A program made the translations under genes and the position numbers. Positions 8,572 through 17,748 of a stretch of DNA of 64,000 bases are shown in pieces (position 1 is the stretch's first letter; every line of letters begins with the position of its first letter). The DNA lies in the NCBI RefSeq assembly GCF_018829635.1, contig NZ_JAHKKG010000004.1, positions 248,001 through 312,000 of the forward strand, given 5' to 3'. The stretch is from Paractinoplanes bogorensis (lineage in GTDB: Bacteria > Actinomycetota > Actinomycetes > Mycobacteriales > Micromonosporaceae). The notes below the pieces were generated by a model. It was not told the origin of the DNA, ran no database searches, and was given only the letters and a program-made list of their open reading frames with translations.

Positions 8572-10422
8572 TCACGCCGGGCCGGAGGATGCGGTCTCCA
8601 TCACGATGATCGCTCCCTCGGGCGGCGTCCCGGCCTCCCGGCGGCGCAGCGATGCGCACGCCACCCGCACCGCGATGGACCGGCCGCGCCGGTTGACCGC
8701 GTCGACCATCATCTCGGCGCTGGCCGCCTCGGCGCCGAGGGCGTCGCGCAGCATCGGCTGCAGTCGTTCGATGGGCAGGCCGATGTCGAGGTTGAGGAAG
8801 TGCCGGCCGATCACCTCGTCCGGGCGCAGGCCCCACAGGTCTTCGGCGCGGCGGTTCCACATCCGGATCCGCAGGTCGGGGTCGACCACCGCGACCCCTG
8901 CCTCCATGCTGGTCAGCACCGTCTCGAGGAAGTCGTTGGCCTCGTCCAGCTGGGTGCTCGAGATGCGCAGCTGGTCGTTGATGCTCTGCAGCTCGTCGTT
9001 GGTGGACTGGAGCTCCTCGTTCATCGTCTCCAGTTCCTCGTTGGTCGACTGGAGCTCCTCGTTGGTGGTCTCCAGCTCCTCGACCGTCGACTGCAGTTCC
9101 TCGTTGGTCGTCTCGAGTTCCTCGTTGGTCGACTGCAGTTCCTCGTACGCGGCCTCGAGCTGCTGGTTGGCGTGCTCCAGTTCCTCCTTGAGGCGCCGGG
9201 ACGCGGTCACGTCGTGGAAGACGATGTTGACGCCGAGCAGGCTCCCGTCGGCCCCGGTGAGCGGACTGACCTGCACCTCGAGGTGGAGCTGCTCGCCCGC
9301 GCGCTGGTATTCGACGTCGGCGATCCGCAGCGTGCGCCGTTCCAGCTGGGCCTGCTCGACGTAGCGGCGCAGCTCGACCGGGCGGTAGGACAGGTCGAGA
9401 TCGCGGAACGGCCGGCCGATGTCGCGGGCCGACACGCCGAACAGCGTCTCGAGCGGGCTGTTGGACAGCGCGATGGTGCCGTCGGCGGTCAGCGACAGCT
9501 GGGCCACCGGGCTCGCGGCGAAGACCTCGTTGCGCAGCTCGTCGAGCCCCATGACGGTCGGCTCTTCGCTCGGGGGCGGGTCGGCGAAGGCGACGCCGGG
9601 CCGGGCGTAGAGCCGCGGGACCCGGCGGAACACCCGGCGCTTGAGGTCGATCGGGGTGAACAGGCTGGCGTGGCTGAGCAGCATCTCGGCCTTGCCGAGG
9701 AAGAGCACGCCGTCGTCGCGGAGCGCGAAGTGCATCCGTCCGAGGATCTTGGCCTGGGTCTCGGCATTGAAGTACATCAGCGTGTTGCGGCAGGTCAGCA
9801 GGTCGATCCGGGAGATCGGGGCGTCCTGCACCAGATCGTTGCGCCCGAAGATCACCGACCGGCGCAGGTCTTTGCGGAACGCGTGCCGGCCGTTGGCGGC
9901 CTCGAAGTAGCGCCCGACCAGTTCGGCCGGGACGCTTTCCATCTGACGGTCCGAGTACGTCGCCTGGCGTGCCTCGTTGAGCTGCTCCTCGTCCACATCG
10001 GTGGCATAGATCTTGACCCGGCTCTTGAACGCCTCGATGCCGAGCACCTCGGCCATCGCGATCGCCAGCGTGTACGCCTCCTCGCCGGACGCGCACCCGG
10101 CGCACCAGATGCGGATCGGCGAGTCGGCCGGCTTGGCCGCGACCAGCGGGCCGAGCACCTCGTCGCTCAGGTACTCCCATGCCTCGGGGTCGCGGAAGAA
10201 GCCGGTCACGTTGATCAGGATGGTGTTGAACAGCGCGGTGAACTCGTCCGGGTGGACCTGCAGATAGTCCACGTAGTCCGGATAGGCGGACGCGCCGACC
10301 TGACTCATCCGGCGATCGACCCGGCGGGTCAGACTGGACCGTTTGTAGCCGGTGAAGTCGAAGCCGCGCGCCTCCTTCAGATAGACCAGGAGCGCTTCGA
10401 AGGTCGGGTCGGCCGATTCCAC
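8572..10422 (-). CDS. CheR-type methyltransferase fused to PAS sensor domains
   Basis: A 616-residue cytosolic signalling protein. The CheR N-terminal and SAM-binding domains cover about residues 10-270 (NVTGFFRDPEAW; IWCAGCASGEEAYTLA; LTCRNTLMYF). A first PAS domain follows at about 305-410. A long coiled coil of seven-residue repeats (EELQSTN/EELETTN) covers about 415-475, and a second PAS domain about 485-600. Related proteins in other bacteria often add a CheB methylesterase in front; none is present here and no chemoreceptor is nearby, so a role in regulating the neighbouring STAS/sigma system is inferred. The GTG start at 10422 has no clear ribosome binding site. Confidence 0.85.
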   Translation of the reverse strand: MESADPTFEALLVYLKEARGFDFTGYKRSSLTRRVDRRMSQVGASAYPDYVDYLQVHPDEFTALFNTILINVTGFFRDPEAWEYLSDEVLGPLVAAKPADSPIRIWCAGCASGEEAYTLAIAMAEVLGIEAFKSRVKIYATDVDEEQLNEARQATYSDRQMESVPAELVGRYFEAANGRHAFRKDLRRSVIFGRNDLVQDAPISRIDLLTCRNTLMYFNAETQAKILGRMHFALRDDGVLFLGKAEMLLSHASLFTPIDLKRRVFRRVPRLYARPGVAFADPPPSEEPTVMGLDELRNEVFAASPVAQLSLTADGTIALSNSPLETLFGVSARDIGRPFRDLDLSYRPVELRRYVEQAQLERRTLRIADVEYQRAGEQLHLEVQVSPLTGADGSLLGVNIVFHDVTASRRLKEELEHANQQLEAAYEELQSTNEELETTNEELQSTVEELETTNEELQSTNEELETMNEELQSTNDELQSINDQLRISSTQLDEANDFLETVLTSMEAGVAVVDPDLRIRMWNRRAEDLWGLRPDEVIGRHFLNLDIGLPIERLQPMLRDALGAEAASAEMMVDAVNRRGRSIAVRVACASLRRREAGTPPEGAIIVMETASSGPA

Positions 10423-10474
10423 GCGACGACGCTACCGCAAGTGATCGCGGCCGTGCCGTTGTGCCGGGCGACTG

Positions 10475-11215
10475 TCAGGGGGTGTCCGCGCGCATCCGGG
10501 TCCAGACAACCTTTCCGTCGCTCACCGGCAGCACACCCCAGGCGTCGGTCAGGTCCCGGACCAGCCGCAGGCCGCGCCCGCCGGCGTCGGAGAGCCCGGA
10601 CTCGGCCGGTTTCGGCATCCGCCGGCTGCGGTCGCGCACGGTCATCCCGATCCGGTCGCCGTGCAGCGGCCGCACCGTGAACTCCATCGTCGTACGGGCG
10701 TGCCGCACCACGTTCGCGACCAGCTCGGTGGCGATCAGCGTGGCCGTCGCGGTCACGTCGGCCCGGTTCCACGCCGTGCACGCCTGAGTCACCAGATGGC
10801 GCACCTGCCGGCAGGCGTCGGGCACCGGCCGCATCCGGACGCGGATCCGGGGCGGGACGGTCTCGGCCCGGGCCTCGGCCAGCGCCGCCTCGAAGTCGTC
10901 GGCGAAACCCAGGCCCGCGCAGTCCGGTGCTGCGGAGATCATCTCGACGGTGCGGGAGTCGGCCCCGCAGAGCATCACCGGCACGTCGGGCCATTCATGG
11001 GCCTCGCAGACGCTCGCGCTCAGCGCCGAGAGGCCGAACGGGTCGCCGATCCGCAGCCCGGCCACGTCGAGCAGCAGCAGCGTCGGCTGGTCGGCCAGGC
11101 GCAGCCGGACCGCCTGCTGGAGCGCGTCGCCCGTGACCTGATCGAGGGTGCCGCTGACGCGTAGCGCGGCGACCGGAAACCCCCGTTCCGGCCGGCACAC
11201 GAGCTGACTCGGCAC
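10475..11215 (-). CDS. second STAS-HATPase_c fusion protein
   Basis: A 246-residue protein with the same architecture as the gene at 7801-8538. The STAS-like half (LLLDVAGLRIGDPFGLSAL) is followed by a GHKL ATPase half (LIATELVANVVRHARTT, TVRDRSRR, GGRGLRLVRDLTDAWG). GTG at 11213-11215 is chosen because GGGGAGG lies just upstream. The phosphorylatable serine of the STAS motif is again missing (D-P). With the CheR-PAS protein between them, the two fusions probably act in one partner-switching network; this is inference from proximity and shared domains. Confidence 0.8.
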   Translation of the reverse strand: MPSQLVCRPERGFPVAALRVSGTLDQVTGDALQQAVRLRLADQPTLLLLDVAGLRIGDPFGLSALSASVCEAHEWPDVPVMLCGADSRTVEMISAAPDCAGLGFADDFEAALAEARAETVPPRIRVRMRPVPDACRQVRHLVTQACTAWNRADVTATATLIATELVANVVRHARTTMEFTVRPLHGDRIGMTVRDRSRRMPKPAESGLSDAGGRGLRLVRDLTDAWGVLPVSDGKVVWTRMRADTP

Positions 11216-11339
11216 CCTGCCTCCCCTTTCCGCTGACCTGCGCCCGACAACGTGCCCGGCCGGGGCCCGGCACAAACGCGGAGTGACCCGCGGAGGTCGT
11301 GCCCCAAGCTCTCAGGAAAATGAAGTACCGTTGCCCGCC

Positions 11340-13634
11340 ATGGGTGTGTCGCAGCGGTTCAAGAGCCGTTTCCGTAAGTTCCTGCAGCGTCCGGGCACAA
11401 CAGTCGACCTCGCGCCGTTCTCCAAGCGGCTGCCGGCCATCGACGCTCGTGAAGAGGCGCTGAAGGAGCTGGACGACGAGGCGCTGACCGCCGCCGCCCA
11501 GGAGGCGAGCGACTTCACCGAGCTGTGCGCGGTCGGCCGCGAGGCCGCCTTCCGGGCGATCGAGCAGCGGCCGTACGACGTCCAGCTGCTCGGCGCGATG
11601 GCGCTGCTCTCCGGCAAGGTCGCCGAGATGGCCACCGGTGAGGGTAAGACCCTGACCGCCACCATCGCCGCCTACGGGCACGTCCGCCTCGGCCACGGCC
11701 CGGTGCACATCCTCACCGTCAACGACTACCTGGCCCGCCGCGACGCCGAGTGGATGGAGCCGATCTACCAGCGGCTCGGCCTCACCGTCGGCTGGGTCAC
11801 CGAGGCGTCGACCCACGCCGAGCGCCGCGAGGCCTACCTGGCCGACGTCACCTACGTCTCGGTCAGCGAGGCCGGCTTCGACTACCTGCGCGACCAGCTG
11901 GTCACCGACGTAGAGGACCGGGTGCAGCGCGAGCTGGCCACGGCGATCGTCGACGAGGCCGACTCGATCCTGATCGACGAGGCCCGCGTGCCGATGGTGC
12001 TGGCCGGCAGCCTGTCCACCGAGAGCGACCCGGTGCTCGAGGCGGCCGGGCTGATGCACGACCTCAAACCGGGCAAGGACTACGAGGTGGCCGAGGACGG
12101 CCGCAGCGTGGCCTTCACCGACGACGGGCTCAAGAAGCTCGAGGAGAAGCTCGAGATCGACCTGTACGCCGAAGACCAGGTGCAGGCCCTCTCCGCGGTC
12201 AACGTCGCCCTGCACGCCCACGCGCTGCTGCGCCGCGACGTCGACTACATCGTGCGCAACGGCTCGGTCGAGCTGATCGACGAGATGCGTGGCCGGGTCG
12301 CCCAGCGCCGGCGCTGGCCCGACGGCCTGCAGGCCGCGGTCGAGGCCAAGGAGGGGCTGAGCGCGACGGCCGAGGGCGAGGTCCTCGACACGATCACCGT
12401 GCAGGCCTACATCGCGCTCTACAAGACGGTCTGCGGCATGACGGCCACCGCCGTGCACGTCGGCGAGCAGCTCCGCGAGTATTTCAAGCTCGAGGTCGCG
12501 GTCATCCCGTCGAACACCGAGAACATCCGCGAGGACGAGCCCGACCGCATCTACTCGGCCCACGAGACCCGCGACGAGGCCCTGGTCGAGGAGATCAAGC
12601 TGGCCCACGAGAAGGGCCGCCCGGTGCTCATCGGCACCATCGACGTGAAGGCCTCCGAGCTGCTGGCCAAGCAGCTGGCCGCGGCCGGCGTGCCGTCGAA
12701 CGTGCTGAACGCCAAGAACGACGCCGAAGAGGCCCGGATCATCGCCGAGGCGGGCGCCAAGGGCGCGGTCACCGTCTCGACCCAGATGGCCGGTCGCGGC
12801 GTCGACATCCGCCTCGGCGGCAGCGACGAGTCCGACCGCGACGAGGTGGTCGAGCTCGGCGGCCTCTATGTCATCGGCGCCGGCCGGCACGACAGCCGCC
12901 GCGTCGACGACCAGCTGCGCGGCCGCGCCGGCCGCCAGGGCGACCCGGGCGGCTCGGTGTTCTTCGTCAGCCTCGAGGACGAACTGGTCACCCGGCACGC
13001 GGGCGACATCCTGCCCGCCTCGCCGCGGATGGACATGGACGGCGTCGTCCACGACGAGCAGGTCGACTACGCGGTCGAGCACGCCCAGCGGGTGGCCGAG
13101 GGCGTGAACCACGAGATCCACCGCAACACCTGGCGCTACAGCGTCGTGATCGAGCAGCAGCGGGTGGCCCTGGCCGAGCGCCGCGAGCGGCTGCTCACCT
13201 CCGAGGTCGCCGCGATCATGCTGCTCGAGCGCTCGCCCGAGAAGGCCAAGGAGATCGACGAGGACGTGCTCTCCGACGCGGCCCGGGCGATCGCCCTGTT
13301 CCACCTCGACCGCCTGTGGGTCGACCACCTGGCCGAGCTGTCCGAGGTGCGCGAGGGCGTGCACCTGCGGGCGCTGGGCAAGCTCGACCCGCTCGACGAG
13401 TTCCACCGGGCCGCGGTGCCGGCGTTCCAGTCGCTGCTGCTCAACGTCGAGTCCCGCACGATCGAGGCGTTCGAAGAGGTCGACCTCACCGACGGCTGGG
13501 AGCCGGAGCGGGCCGAGATCGTCCGGCCCAGCGCGACCTGGACCTACCTCGTGCACGACAACCCGTTCGGCTCCGAACTCGACCGGCTCATCGCCGCCGT
13601 CGGCCGGCGCCTGATCTCGGGCGGCAGCAACTAA
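11340..13634 (+). CDS. secA2: accessory preprotein translocase ATPase SecA2
   Basis: A 764-residue DEAD-like motor that drives export of a subset of proteins through the Sec channel. The Walker A region is seen as MATGEGKTLTA, followed by TVNDYLARRDAEWM, the Walker B/DEAD region IVDEADSILIDEARVPM and motif VI QMAGRGVDIRLGG with LRGRAGRQGDPG. It is shorter than housekeeping SecA (about 900 residues or more) and lacks the C-terminal cysteine-rich zinc tail, which marks it as SecA2. The ATG at 11340 follows the conserved N-terminus MGVSQRFKSRFRKFLQRPG. No accessory Sec partners or obvious substrate lie next to it. A strong terminator follows. Confidence 0.93.
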   Translation: MGVSQRFKSRFRKFLQRPGTTVDLAPFSKRLPAIDAREEALKELDDEALTAAAQEASDFTELCAVGREAAFRAIEQRPYDVQLLGAMALLSGKVAEMATGEGKTLTATIAAYGHVRLGHGPVHILTVNDYLARRDAEWMEPIYQRLGLTVGWVTEASTHAERREAYLADVTYVSVSEAGFDYLRDQLVTDVEDRVQRELATAIVDEADSILIDEARVPMVLAGSLSTESDPVLEAAGLMHDLKPGKDYEVAEDGRSVAFTDDGLKKLEEKLEIDLYAEDQVQALSAVNVALHAHALLRRDVDYIVRNGSVELIDEMRGRVAQRRRWPDGLQAAVEAKEGLSATAEGEVLDTITVQAYIALYKTVCGMTATAVHVGEQLREYFKLEVAVIPSNTENIREDEPDRIYSAHETRDEALVEEIKLAHEKGRPVLIGTIDVKASELLAKQLAAAGVPSNVLNAKNDAEEARIIAEAGAKGAVTVSTQMAGRGVDIRLGGSDESDRDEVVELGGLYVIGAGRHDSRRVDDQLRGRAGRQGDPGGSVFFVSLEDELVTRHAGDILPASPRMDMDGVVHDEQVDYAVEHAQRVAEGVNHEIHRNTWRYSVVIEQQRVALAERRERLLTSEVAAIMLLERSPEKAKEIDEDVLSDAARAIALFHLDRLWVDHLAELSEVREGVHLRALGKLDPLDEFHRAAVPAFQSLLLNVESRTIEAFEEVDLTDGWEPERAEIVRPSATWTYLVHDNPFGSELDRLIAAVGRRLISGGSN

Positions 13635-13690
13635 ATACAGCAGCTCAGCCTTCAGTCCGCTTTTGGGTGGCGGGCGGGGCGGTTGGATGG

Positions 13691-13729
13691 CCGGGCGTTC
13701 CCCTTGTCGGGGGCGCCCGGGTTCTTTTT
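13691..13729 (+). terminator. intrinsic terminator after secA2
   Basis: A stem of about 12 pairs (CCGGGCGTTCCC against GGGGGCGCCCGG, with two G-T pairs) is followed by TTCTTTTT. It lies 57 bases after the secA2 stop. Confidence 0.85.
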
Positions 13730-14115
13730 GCACCGGCAACGCACACACAGAGAGAAGCGCATCACATCTGCTGTTGCCGGCGAGACTATTGCTGTGTCTC
13801 TCGTCTCACGCTTTTGCCCGAACGGCCTTCCCGGGGCGGGCGTCCGCGCATGCTTTGGCCAGCGCAAACAGCCGAGTCAACCGATCGCGCCGAGTATCCG
13901 CAGCCCAGATGCGTGTTCGGCAATGCTTAATCAGTCTGACAGAATCCGTTTGGGGAATGCATTTTCTCCGGTCCAGGCAGACGTGGAACGATTTTCCCAC
14001 AGTGTGGTTGAAGGGTTGACCCGGCGACTGCGCTGGCGGAAATATCGTCCGCGGCTTTACGGAGGGTGATCGGTCGTATTCGGTTGCCGAAACGTATTTC
14101 AGGGGGATCAACTAA
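13730..14115 (+). promoter_or_regulatory. gene-free leader with candidate promoter for the winged-helix gene
   Basis: About 385 bases with visibly more A and T than the coding regions around them. I see no convincing gene: short open readings have non-actinomycete codon use. TTGACC at 14016-14021, an 18-base spacer and AAATAT at 14040-14045 resemble a sigma-70-type promoter. The long leader may hold binding sites for the downstream regulator, but no clear repeat was found. AGGGGGA at 14101-14107 is the ribosome binding site of the next gene. Confidence 0.4.
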
Positions 14116-14682
14116 ATGCCGGCCAGTGCGCTTTCACCCAGGCTCGCCCGACACGCCACCGGCCCGGGCCGCGGCTCCACCGCCGTTCGCCGCCCGTCGG
14201 AACCCGCCCTGACCGTCACGGTCGCCATCCCGCTGACCGGTGACACCATCTCTCCGCAGGCGCACAAGCTCATCGAGGCCGTCCGCGAGCTCGTCGAGGT
14301 CAGCCAGGGCACGGTGCAGCTCGAGCCGGCCACGGCCGCCCTGCCCGAGCCGGATCGCGACGCCGAGGCCGCCGCCGGCCCCGAGGTGCGCCTGCTGACC
14401 GGCACCCGTCAGGTCATCGTCGACGGGAGCCCGCTGCCGCTCACCCGGCTCGAGTTCGACCTGCTGCTGTTCCTGGCCGAGCGGCCGCGCCGGGTGTTCA
14501 CGCGGGCCCAGCTGCTCACCGGCGTCTGGGGCTACGACCACACCGGTGAGCGCACGGTCGACGTGCACGTCCGCCGGCTGCGTCTGAAGCTCGGTGGCGC
14601 GGCCCCGCTGATCACGACGGTGTACGGCGTGGGCTACCGCCTCTCCGACGAGGCCCAGGTGCTGATCCGGCCGAACGAGTAG
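14116..14682 (+). CDS. orphan OmpR/PhoB-type winged-helix DNA-binding protein
   Basis: A 188-residue protein. Residues about 92-180 form a transcriptional regulator C-terminal wing domain ([63 protein letters not shown]), the module that response regulators use to bind direct repeats. The first 90 residues are not a receiver domain: no phosphoacceptor pattern is present. It is therefore an unphosphorylated orphan regulator. The AGGGGGA ribosome binding site fits the ATG. The kinase-like gene follows after only three bases, so they are cotranscribed. Confidence 0.8.
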   Translation: MPASALSPRLARHATGPGRGSTAVRRPSEPALTVTVAIPLTGDTISPQAHKLIEAVRELVEVSQGTVQLEPATAALPEPDRDAEAAAGPEVRLLTGTRQVIVDGSPLPLTRLEFDLLLFLAERPRRVFTRAQLLTGVWGYDHTGERTVDVHVRRLRLKLGGAAPLITTVYGVGYRLSDEAQVLIRPNE

Positions 14683-14685
14683 CGC

Positions 14686-15318
14686 GTGCGGGTCCGCCCC
14701 ATCTCCGGCGAGTTGCTCGTCGACGAACTCGTCGAACTCCTGATATGTCGGGAACCCGACAATCACCTCCGGGTCGCCCTCGATGGCGCCCCGGCGGCCG
14801 CCCCCGGCGCCCTGGCCGACGCGCTGGTCGACCCGCTGCGGGCGCGCGGGCGTCCCACCGTACGGATCGATACCGCCGACTTCCTGCGACCCGCGTCACT
14901 GCGTCTCGAGTTCGGCCGGGACAACCCCGACTCGTACTACCTCGGCTGGTTCGACGAGGCCGGTCTGGCCCGTGAGGCCCTCGACCCGGCGGGCCCGTCC
15001 GGCTCCGGCCGGGTGCTCACCCGGCTCTGGGACGCCGCCGCCGACCGGGCCGCCCGGGAGCCCTACCGCGAGCTCCCGCCGGGTGCGATTTTGCTGGTCA
15101 GCGGCCCGCTGCTGCTCGGCGGCGGTCTGGCCTTCGACGTCACGGTCCACCTCGAGATGTCGGCCGCGGCGCTCGCCCGCCGCACCCCGCCCGAGGCCGC
15201 CTGGACCCTGCCCGCGTTCGAGCGCTACGCCACCGAGGTGGTGCCGGCCTCGTTCGCCGATGTGGTCGTCCGGGTCGACGATCCCCGGCGCCCGGCGCTG
15301 GTCGTCGAACGTTCATGA
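14686..15318 (+). CDS. uridine-kinase-like protein with degenerate P-loop
   Basis: A 210-residue protein built like actinobacterial uridine kinase-like NTPases: an N-terminal beta strand then a loop (RVALDGAPAAAPGALADAL), then DTADFLRP, an LRLEFG segment and the DSYYLGWFDEAGL helix, ending with LLVSGPLLLGGGLAFDVTVHLE. The Walker A loop should end in G-K-S/T, but here the lysine and serine/threonine are gone (A-A-A-P-G-A). ATP binding in the usual way is therefore doubtful, and it may be a non-catalytic relative. GTG at 14686 begins three bases after the preceding stop. Confidence 0.65.
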   Translation: MRVRPISGELLVDELVELLICREPDNHLRVALDGAPAAAPGALADALVDPLRARGRPTVRIDTADFLRPASLRLEFGRDNPDSYYLGWFDEAGLAREALDPAGPSGSGRVLTRLWDAAADRAAREPYRELPPGAILLVSGPLLLGGGLAFDVTVHLEMSAAALARRTPPEAAWTLPAFERYATEVVPASFADVVVRVDDPRRPALVVERS

Positions 15319-15483
15319 AGCGAGTCTGTAGCGCAACCCACCACTGACAGTTATGCTCCGGTTACTTTTTCAGCGGAGGCCCCGTTTGGGATCTCCGGCG
15401 GCGGGTATCAGCCCGGCTCCACGGTGCGATGGGGTCAGGCCTCGGGGGAACGCCGGTTGGCAGAGGAAGGCAGGGGGAGCGTC

Positions 15484-15900
15484 ATGCTCGTCAATGGAGC
15501 GGTTATCACGGGCAAGGGTGCCTCGAAGGGCCGGACGGCGGAGGAGATCGACCAGATCCGCGCGGTTCTGCGGGGCCGGTTCGACGACCTCAGCGCCGAG
15601 TACGAGGAGGCACTGGCCGAGAACCACGCGCTCCGGCTGGCCGAGATGGGCGACTCCGCCGGCGACGACCAGGCCGACAGCGGGTCCAAGACGGCCGAGC
15701 GCGACGCGGCGTCGTCGCTGCTGCGGACCCTGAGCGACCGGCGTACGCAGGCCGAGCACGCGATGCAGCGGCTCGAGGACGGCACCTACGGCAACTGCGA
15801 GGGTTGCTCGAACCCGATCCCCTGGGAGCGGCTCGAGATCTTCCCGTCGGCCACCACGTGCGTCCACTGCAAGAGCAACCGCGAGCGCCGGGCCGGCTGA
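15484..15900 (+). CDS. DksA/TraR-type C4 zinc finger protein
   Basis: A 138-residue protein with a helical coiled-coil body (residues about 20-95) and a C-terminal zinc finger CEGC...CVHC (C-x2-C, 17 residues, C-x2-C), the layout of DksA/TraR proteins that enter the RNA polymerase secondary channel. ATG at 15484 follows AGGGGGAGCGTC; longer in-frame readings begin without a ribosome binding site. The acidic coiled-coil tip of true DksA (DxxDxA) is not clearly conserved, so it may modulate transcription differently or bind another partner. An AT-richer stretch upstream (about 15320-15370) could hold its promoter. Confidence 0.8.
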   Translation: MLVNGAVITGKGASKGRTAEEIDQIRAVLRGRFDDLSAEYEEALAENHALRLAEMGDSAGDDQADSGSKTAERDAASSLLRTLSDRRTQAEHAMQRLEDGTYGNCEGCSNPIPWERLEIFPSATTCVHCKSNRERRAG

Positions 15901-15973
15901 GCGCGCGCGAGGAGCATCCCGGGTCCGCCGCCGTCCGCGGCGGACCCGCCGTATACGGGCTAGTTTGACGTTC

Positions 15974-16855
15974 ATGGGGACGCTGCAGATCGGGACGGCC
16001 TCGTGGACCGACCGGACGCTGCTCGCCTCCGGCTGGTATCCGGCGAGCGCCGACACCCCCGAGAAACGACTGGCCTACTACGCCACGAAGTTCCCGGTGG
16101 TCGAGGTCGACTCGACCTACTACGGGCCACCGGCCGAGCAGACGAGCCGGCTGTGGGCGCAGCGGACCCCCGACTCGTTCACCTTCAACATCAAGGCGTT
16201 CAGCCTGCTGACCGGCCACCCGACCAAGGTGTCGGCCATCTACAAGGATCTGCGTCCCGAGACGGACAAGAAGAACGTCTATCCGGACGACGTGCCTCCA
16301 CCGGCGTACGAGGAGATCTGGTCCCGTTTCCTCTCGGCGCTCGATCCGCTGGCCCAGGCCGGGAAGCTCGGCGCGGTGCTCTTCCAGTTCCCGCCGTGGT
16401 TCGGCATCCGCAGATCCAACAAGGAATATCTGCTCGAGGTGGCCGCGCGGTGCAAGCCGATCCGGCCGGTGTTCGAGTTCCGCAACGCGTCGTGGTTCGA
16501 CGGCGCCAACCAGAACGAGACGCTCGACTTCCTGCGGGCCCACAAGCTGCCCTTCGTCGGCGTCGACATGCCGCAGGGCCACAAGACGTCGGTGCCGCCG
16601 GTGCTGGCCGCGACCGCCGACCTGGCCGTGGTGCGGTTCCACGGCCACAGCGACAAATGGACCAGCAAGGACATCCACGAGAAGTTCGGCTACGACTACT
16701 CGCACGACGAGCTGTCCGAGTGGGCGCCGCGCCTGCGGCAGCTGGCGAACGAGGCCGACCGCACGCAGGTGTTCTTCAATAATTGCTACTCGGACTACGC
16801 CCAGCGCAACGCGTCGGACATGCTCGGGCTGCTAGAGGGCGTCGAAGGGGACTGA
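15974..16855 (+). CDS. DUF72 family TIM-barrel protein
   Basis: A 293-residue protein matching DUF72: it starts with LQIGTASWTD, continues with YYATKFPVVEVDSTYYGPP, FTFNIKAFSLLTGHP, the FQFPPWF strand, FEFRNASWF, FVGVDMPQG and ends with VFFNNCYSDYAQRNA. These are the conserved strand ends of the family barrel. DUF72 proteins have no settled biochemical role. ATG at 15974 is preferred over TTG at 15965. The last 24 bases overlap the convergent aminotransferase gene. Confidence 0.85.
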   Translation: MGTLQIGTASWTDRTLLASGWYPASADTPEKRLAYYATKFPVVEVDSTYYGPPAEQTSRLWAQRTPDSFTFNIKAFSLLTGHPTKVSAIYKDLRPETDKKNVYPDDVPPPAYEEIWSRFLSALDPLAQAGKLGAVLFQFPPWFGIRRSNKEYLLEVAARCKPIRPVFEFRNASWFDGANQNETLDFLRAHKLPFVGVDMPQGHKTSVPPVLAATADLAVVRFHGHSDKWTSKDIHEKFGYDYSHDELSEWAPRLRQLANEADRTQVFFNNCYSDYAQRNASDMLGLLEGVEGD

Positions 16856-17623
16856 CTCCCACGTCTCGGCGAGGATGGCGGCCAGCCGGTCGCTGGCCGG
16901 GTACTTCAGGTCGTCGATCGAGCCGATCTCCTGGCGGCAGGTCCGCGAGTTGACGGCCACCGCGCCGGTGAAGTCGGGCAGCTCGGACGCCGGCACCGGC
17001 CGGATCGTCCACGGCACCTCGCCCATCGACATCGCGATCTGCAGCAGCACCATCGTGACGCCCTTGAGCATCGGTGCCTGCGGCCACACCACCTGCTCGC
17101 CGTTGTAGAAGGCCACGTTCCACGTCGTGCCCTCGCGGACCATGCCGTCGGGGCCGACCGACAGCGCGTCGTCGAAGCCGGCCGCCTCGGCCAGCCGCCG
17201 GGCCCGGACCAGGCCCATCGTGGCCGAGTGCTTCTGCTCGGGCCACGGCCGCCGGAACGCAGGGTCGACGCGTACCCGCTGCGGCGCCGCCGGCTCGTCG
17301 GGCGCGGGGTCGCTCACCGACACCACCACGTCGGGCGGGCCGGCCGGGTCGAGCCCGGGCACGTAGGCCACCCGCACCGAGGCGTCCCGCTCGGTGCCCA
17401 TCGCGTGCACGATGAGCTGCCGCAGCCGGTGCTCGTCGTCGACGTCCGGCCGCCACCCGAAGAACTCCTGGTTGCCGTCGTCGAGCCGGGCGAAGTGCAG
17501 GGCCAGTCCGCGTACGGCGGAATCCCGCACCTGCATCGAGGTGAAGTGCCCGTAGTTGACCGCGGCCAGCCGCTGGGTCTCGGCGAGGTCGGGGACCCGC
17601 CCGTTCAACTCGATGTTCCGCAC
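16832..17623 (-). CDS. class IV aminotransferase family protein
   Basis: A 263-residue fold-type IV PLP enzyme, the family of branched-chain aminotransferases and aminodeoxychorismate lyases. It begins near NYGHFTSMQVRDSAVRGLALHFARL. The likely PLP lysine is in EQKHSATMGLVRARRLAEAAG, followed by DALSVGPDGMVREGTTWNVAFY and LKGVTM, the usual phosphate-binding pattern. Which substrate it uses cannot be told from sequence. The overlap with the DUF72 gene means the two are convergent rather than cotranscribed. Confidence 0.8.
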   Translation of the reverse strand: MRNIELNGRVPDLAETQRLAAVNYGHFTSMQVRDSAVRGLALHFARLDDGNQEFFGWRPDVDDEHRLRQLIVHAMGTERDASVRVAYVPGLDPAGPPDVVVSVSDPAPDEPAAPQRVRVDPAFRRPWPEQKHSATMGLVRARRLAEAAGFDDALSVGPDGMVREGTTWNVAFYNGEQVVWPQAPMLKGVTMVLLQIAMSMGEVPWTIRPVPASELPDFTGAVAVNSRTCRQEIGSIDDLKYPASDRLAAILAETWESVPFDAL

Positions 17624-17748
17624 CCGTTCACCCTACGGCCGGGCCCGTACCCCGCGGAACGCGTGTCACCCCGGCCACAGCAGGTTAGACGCGGCGATCA
17701 CCGGGTACCTCGGCGTGGCTGCACCTCCACCGAAGAAGGAGCTTTCCC

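Noticed and set aside
8985..9170. Regular 21-bp repeats that look like a CRISPR or satellite array
   Set aside because: They encode the seven-residue coiled-coil repeats (EELQSTN/EELETTN) of the CheR-PAS protein and have no spacers.
10995..13748. 917-residue minus-strand reading opposite secA2
   Set aside because: Antisense shadow of secA2; low-complexity composition, no ribosome binding site.
13683..14069. Open readings of 118-128 residues between secA2 and the winged-helix gene
   Set aside because: Third-position composition is not actinomycete-like, they cross the secA2 terminator and lack ribosome binding sites.
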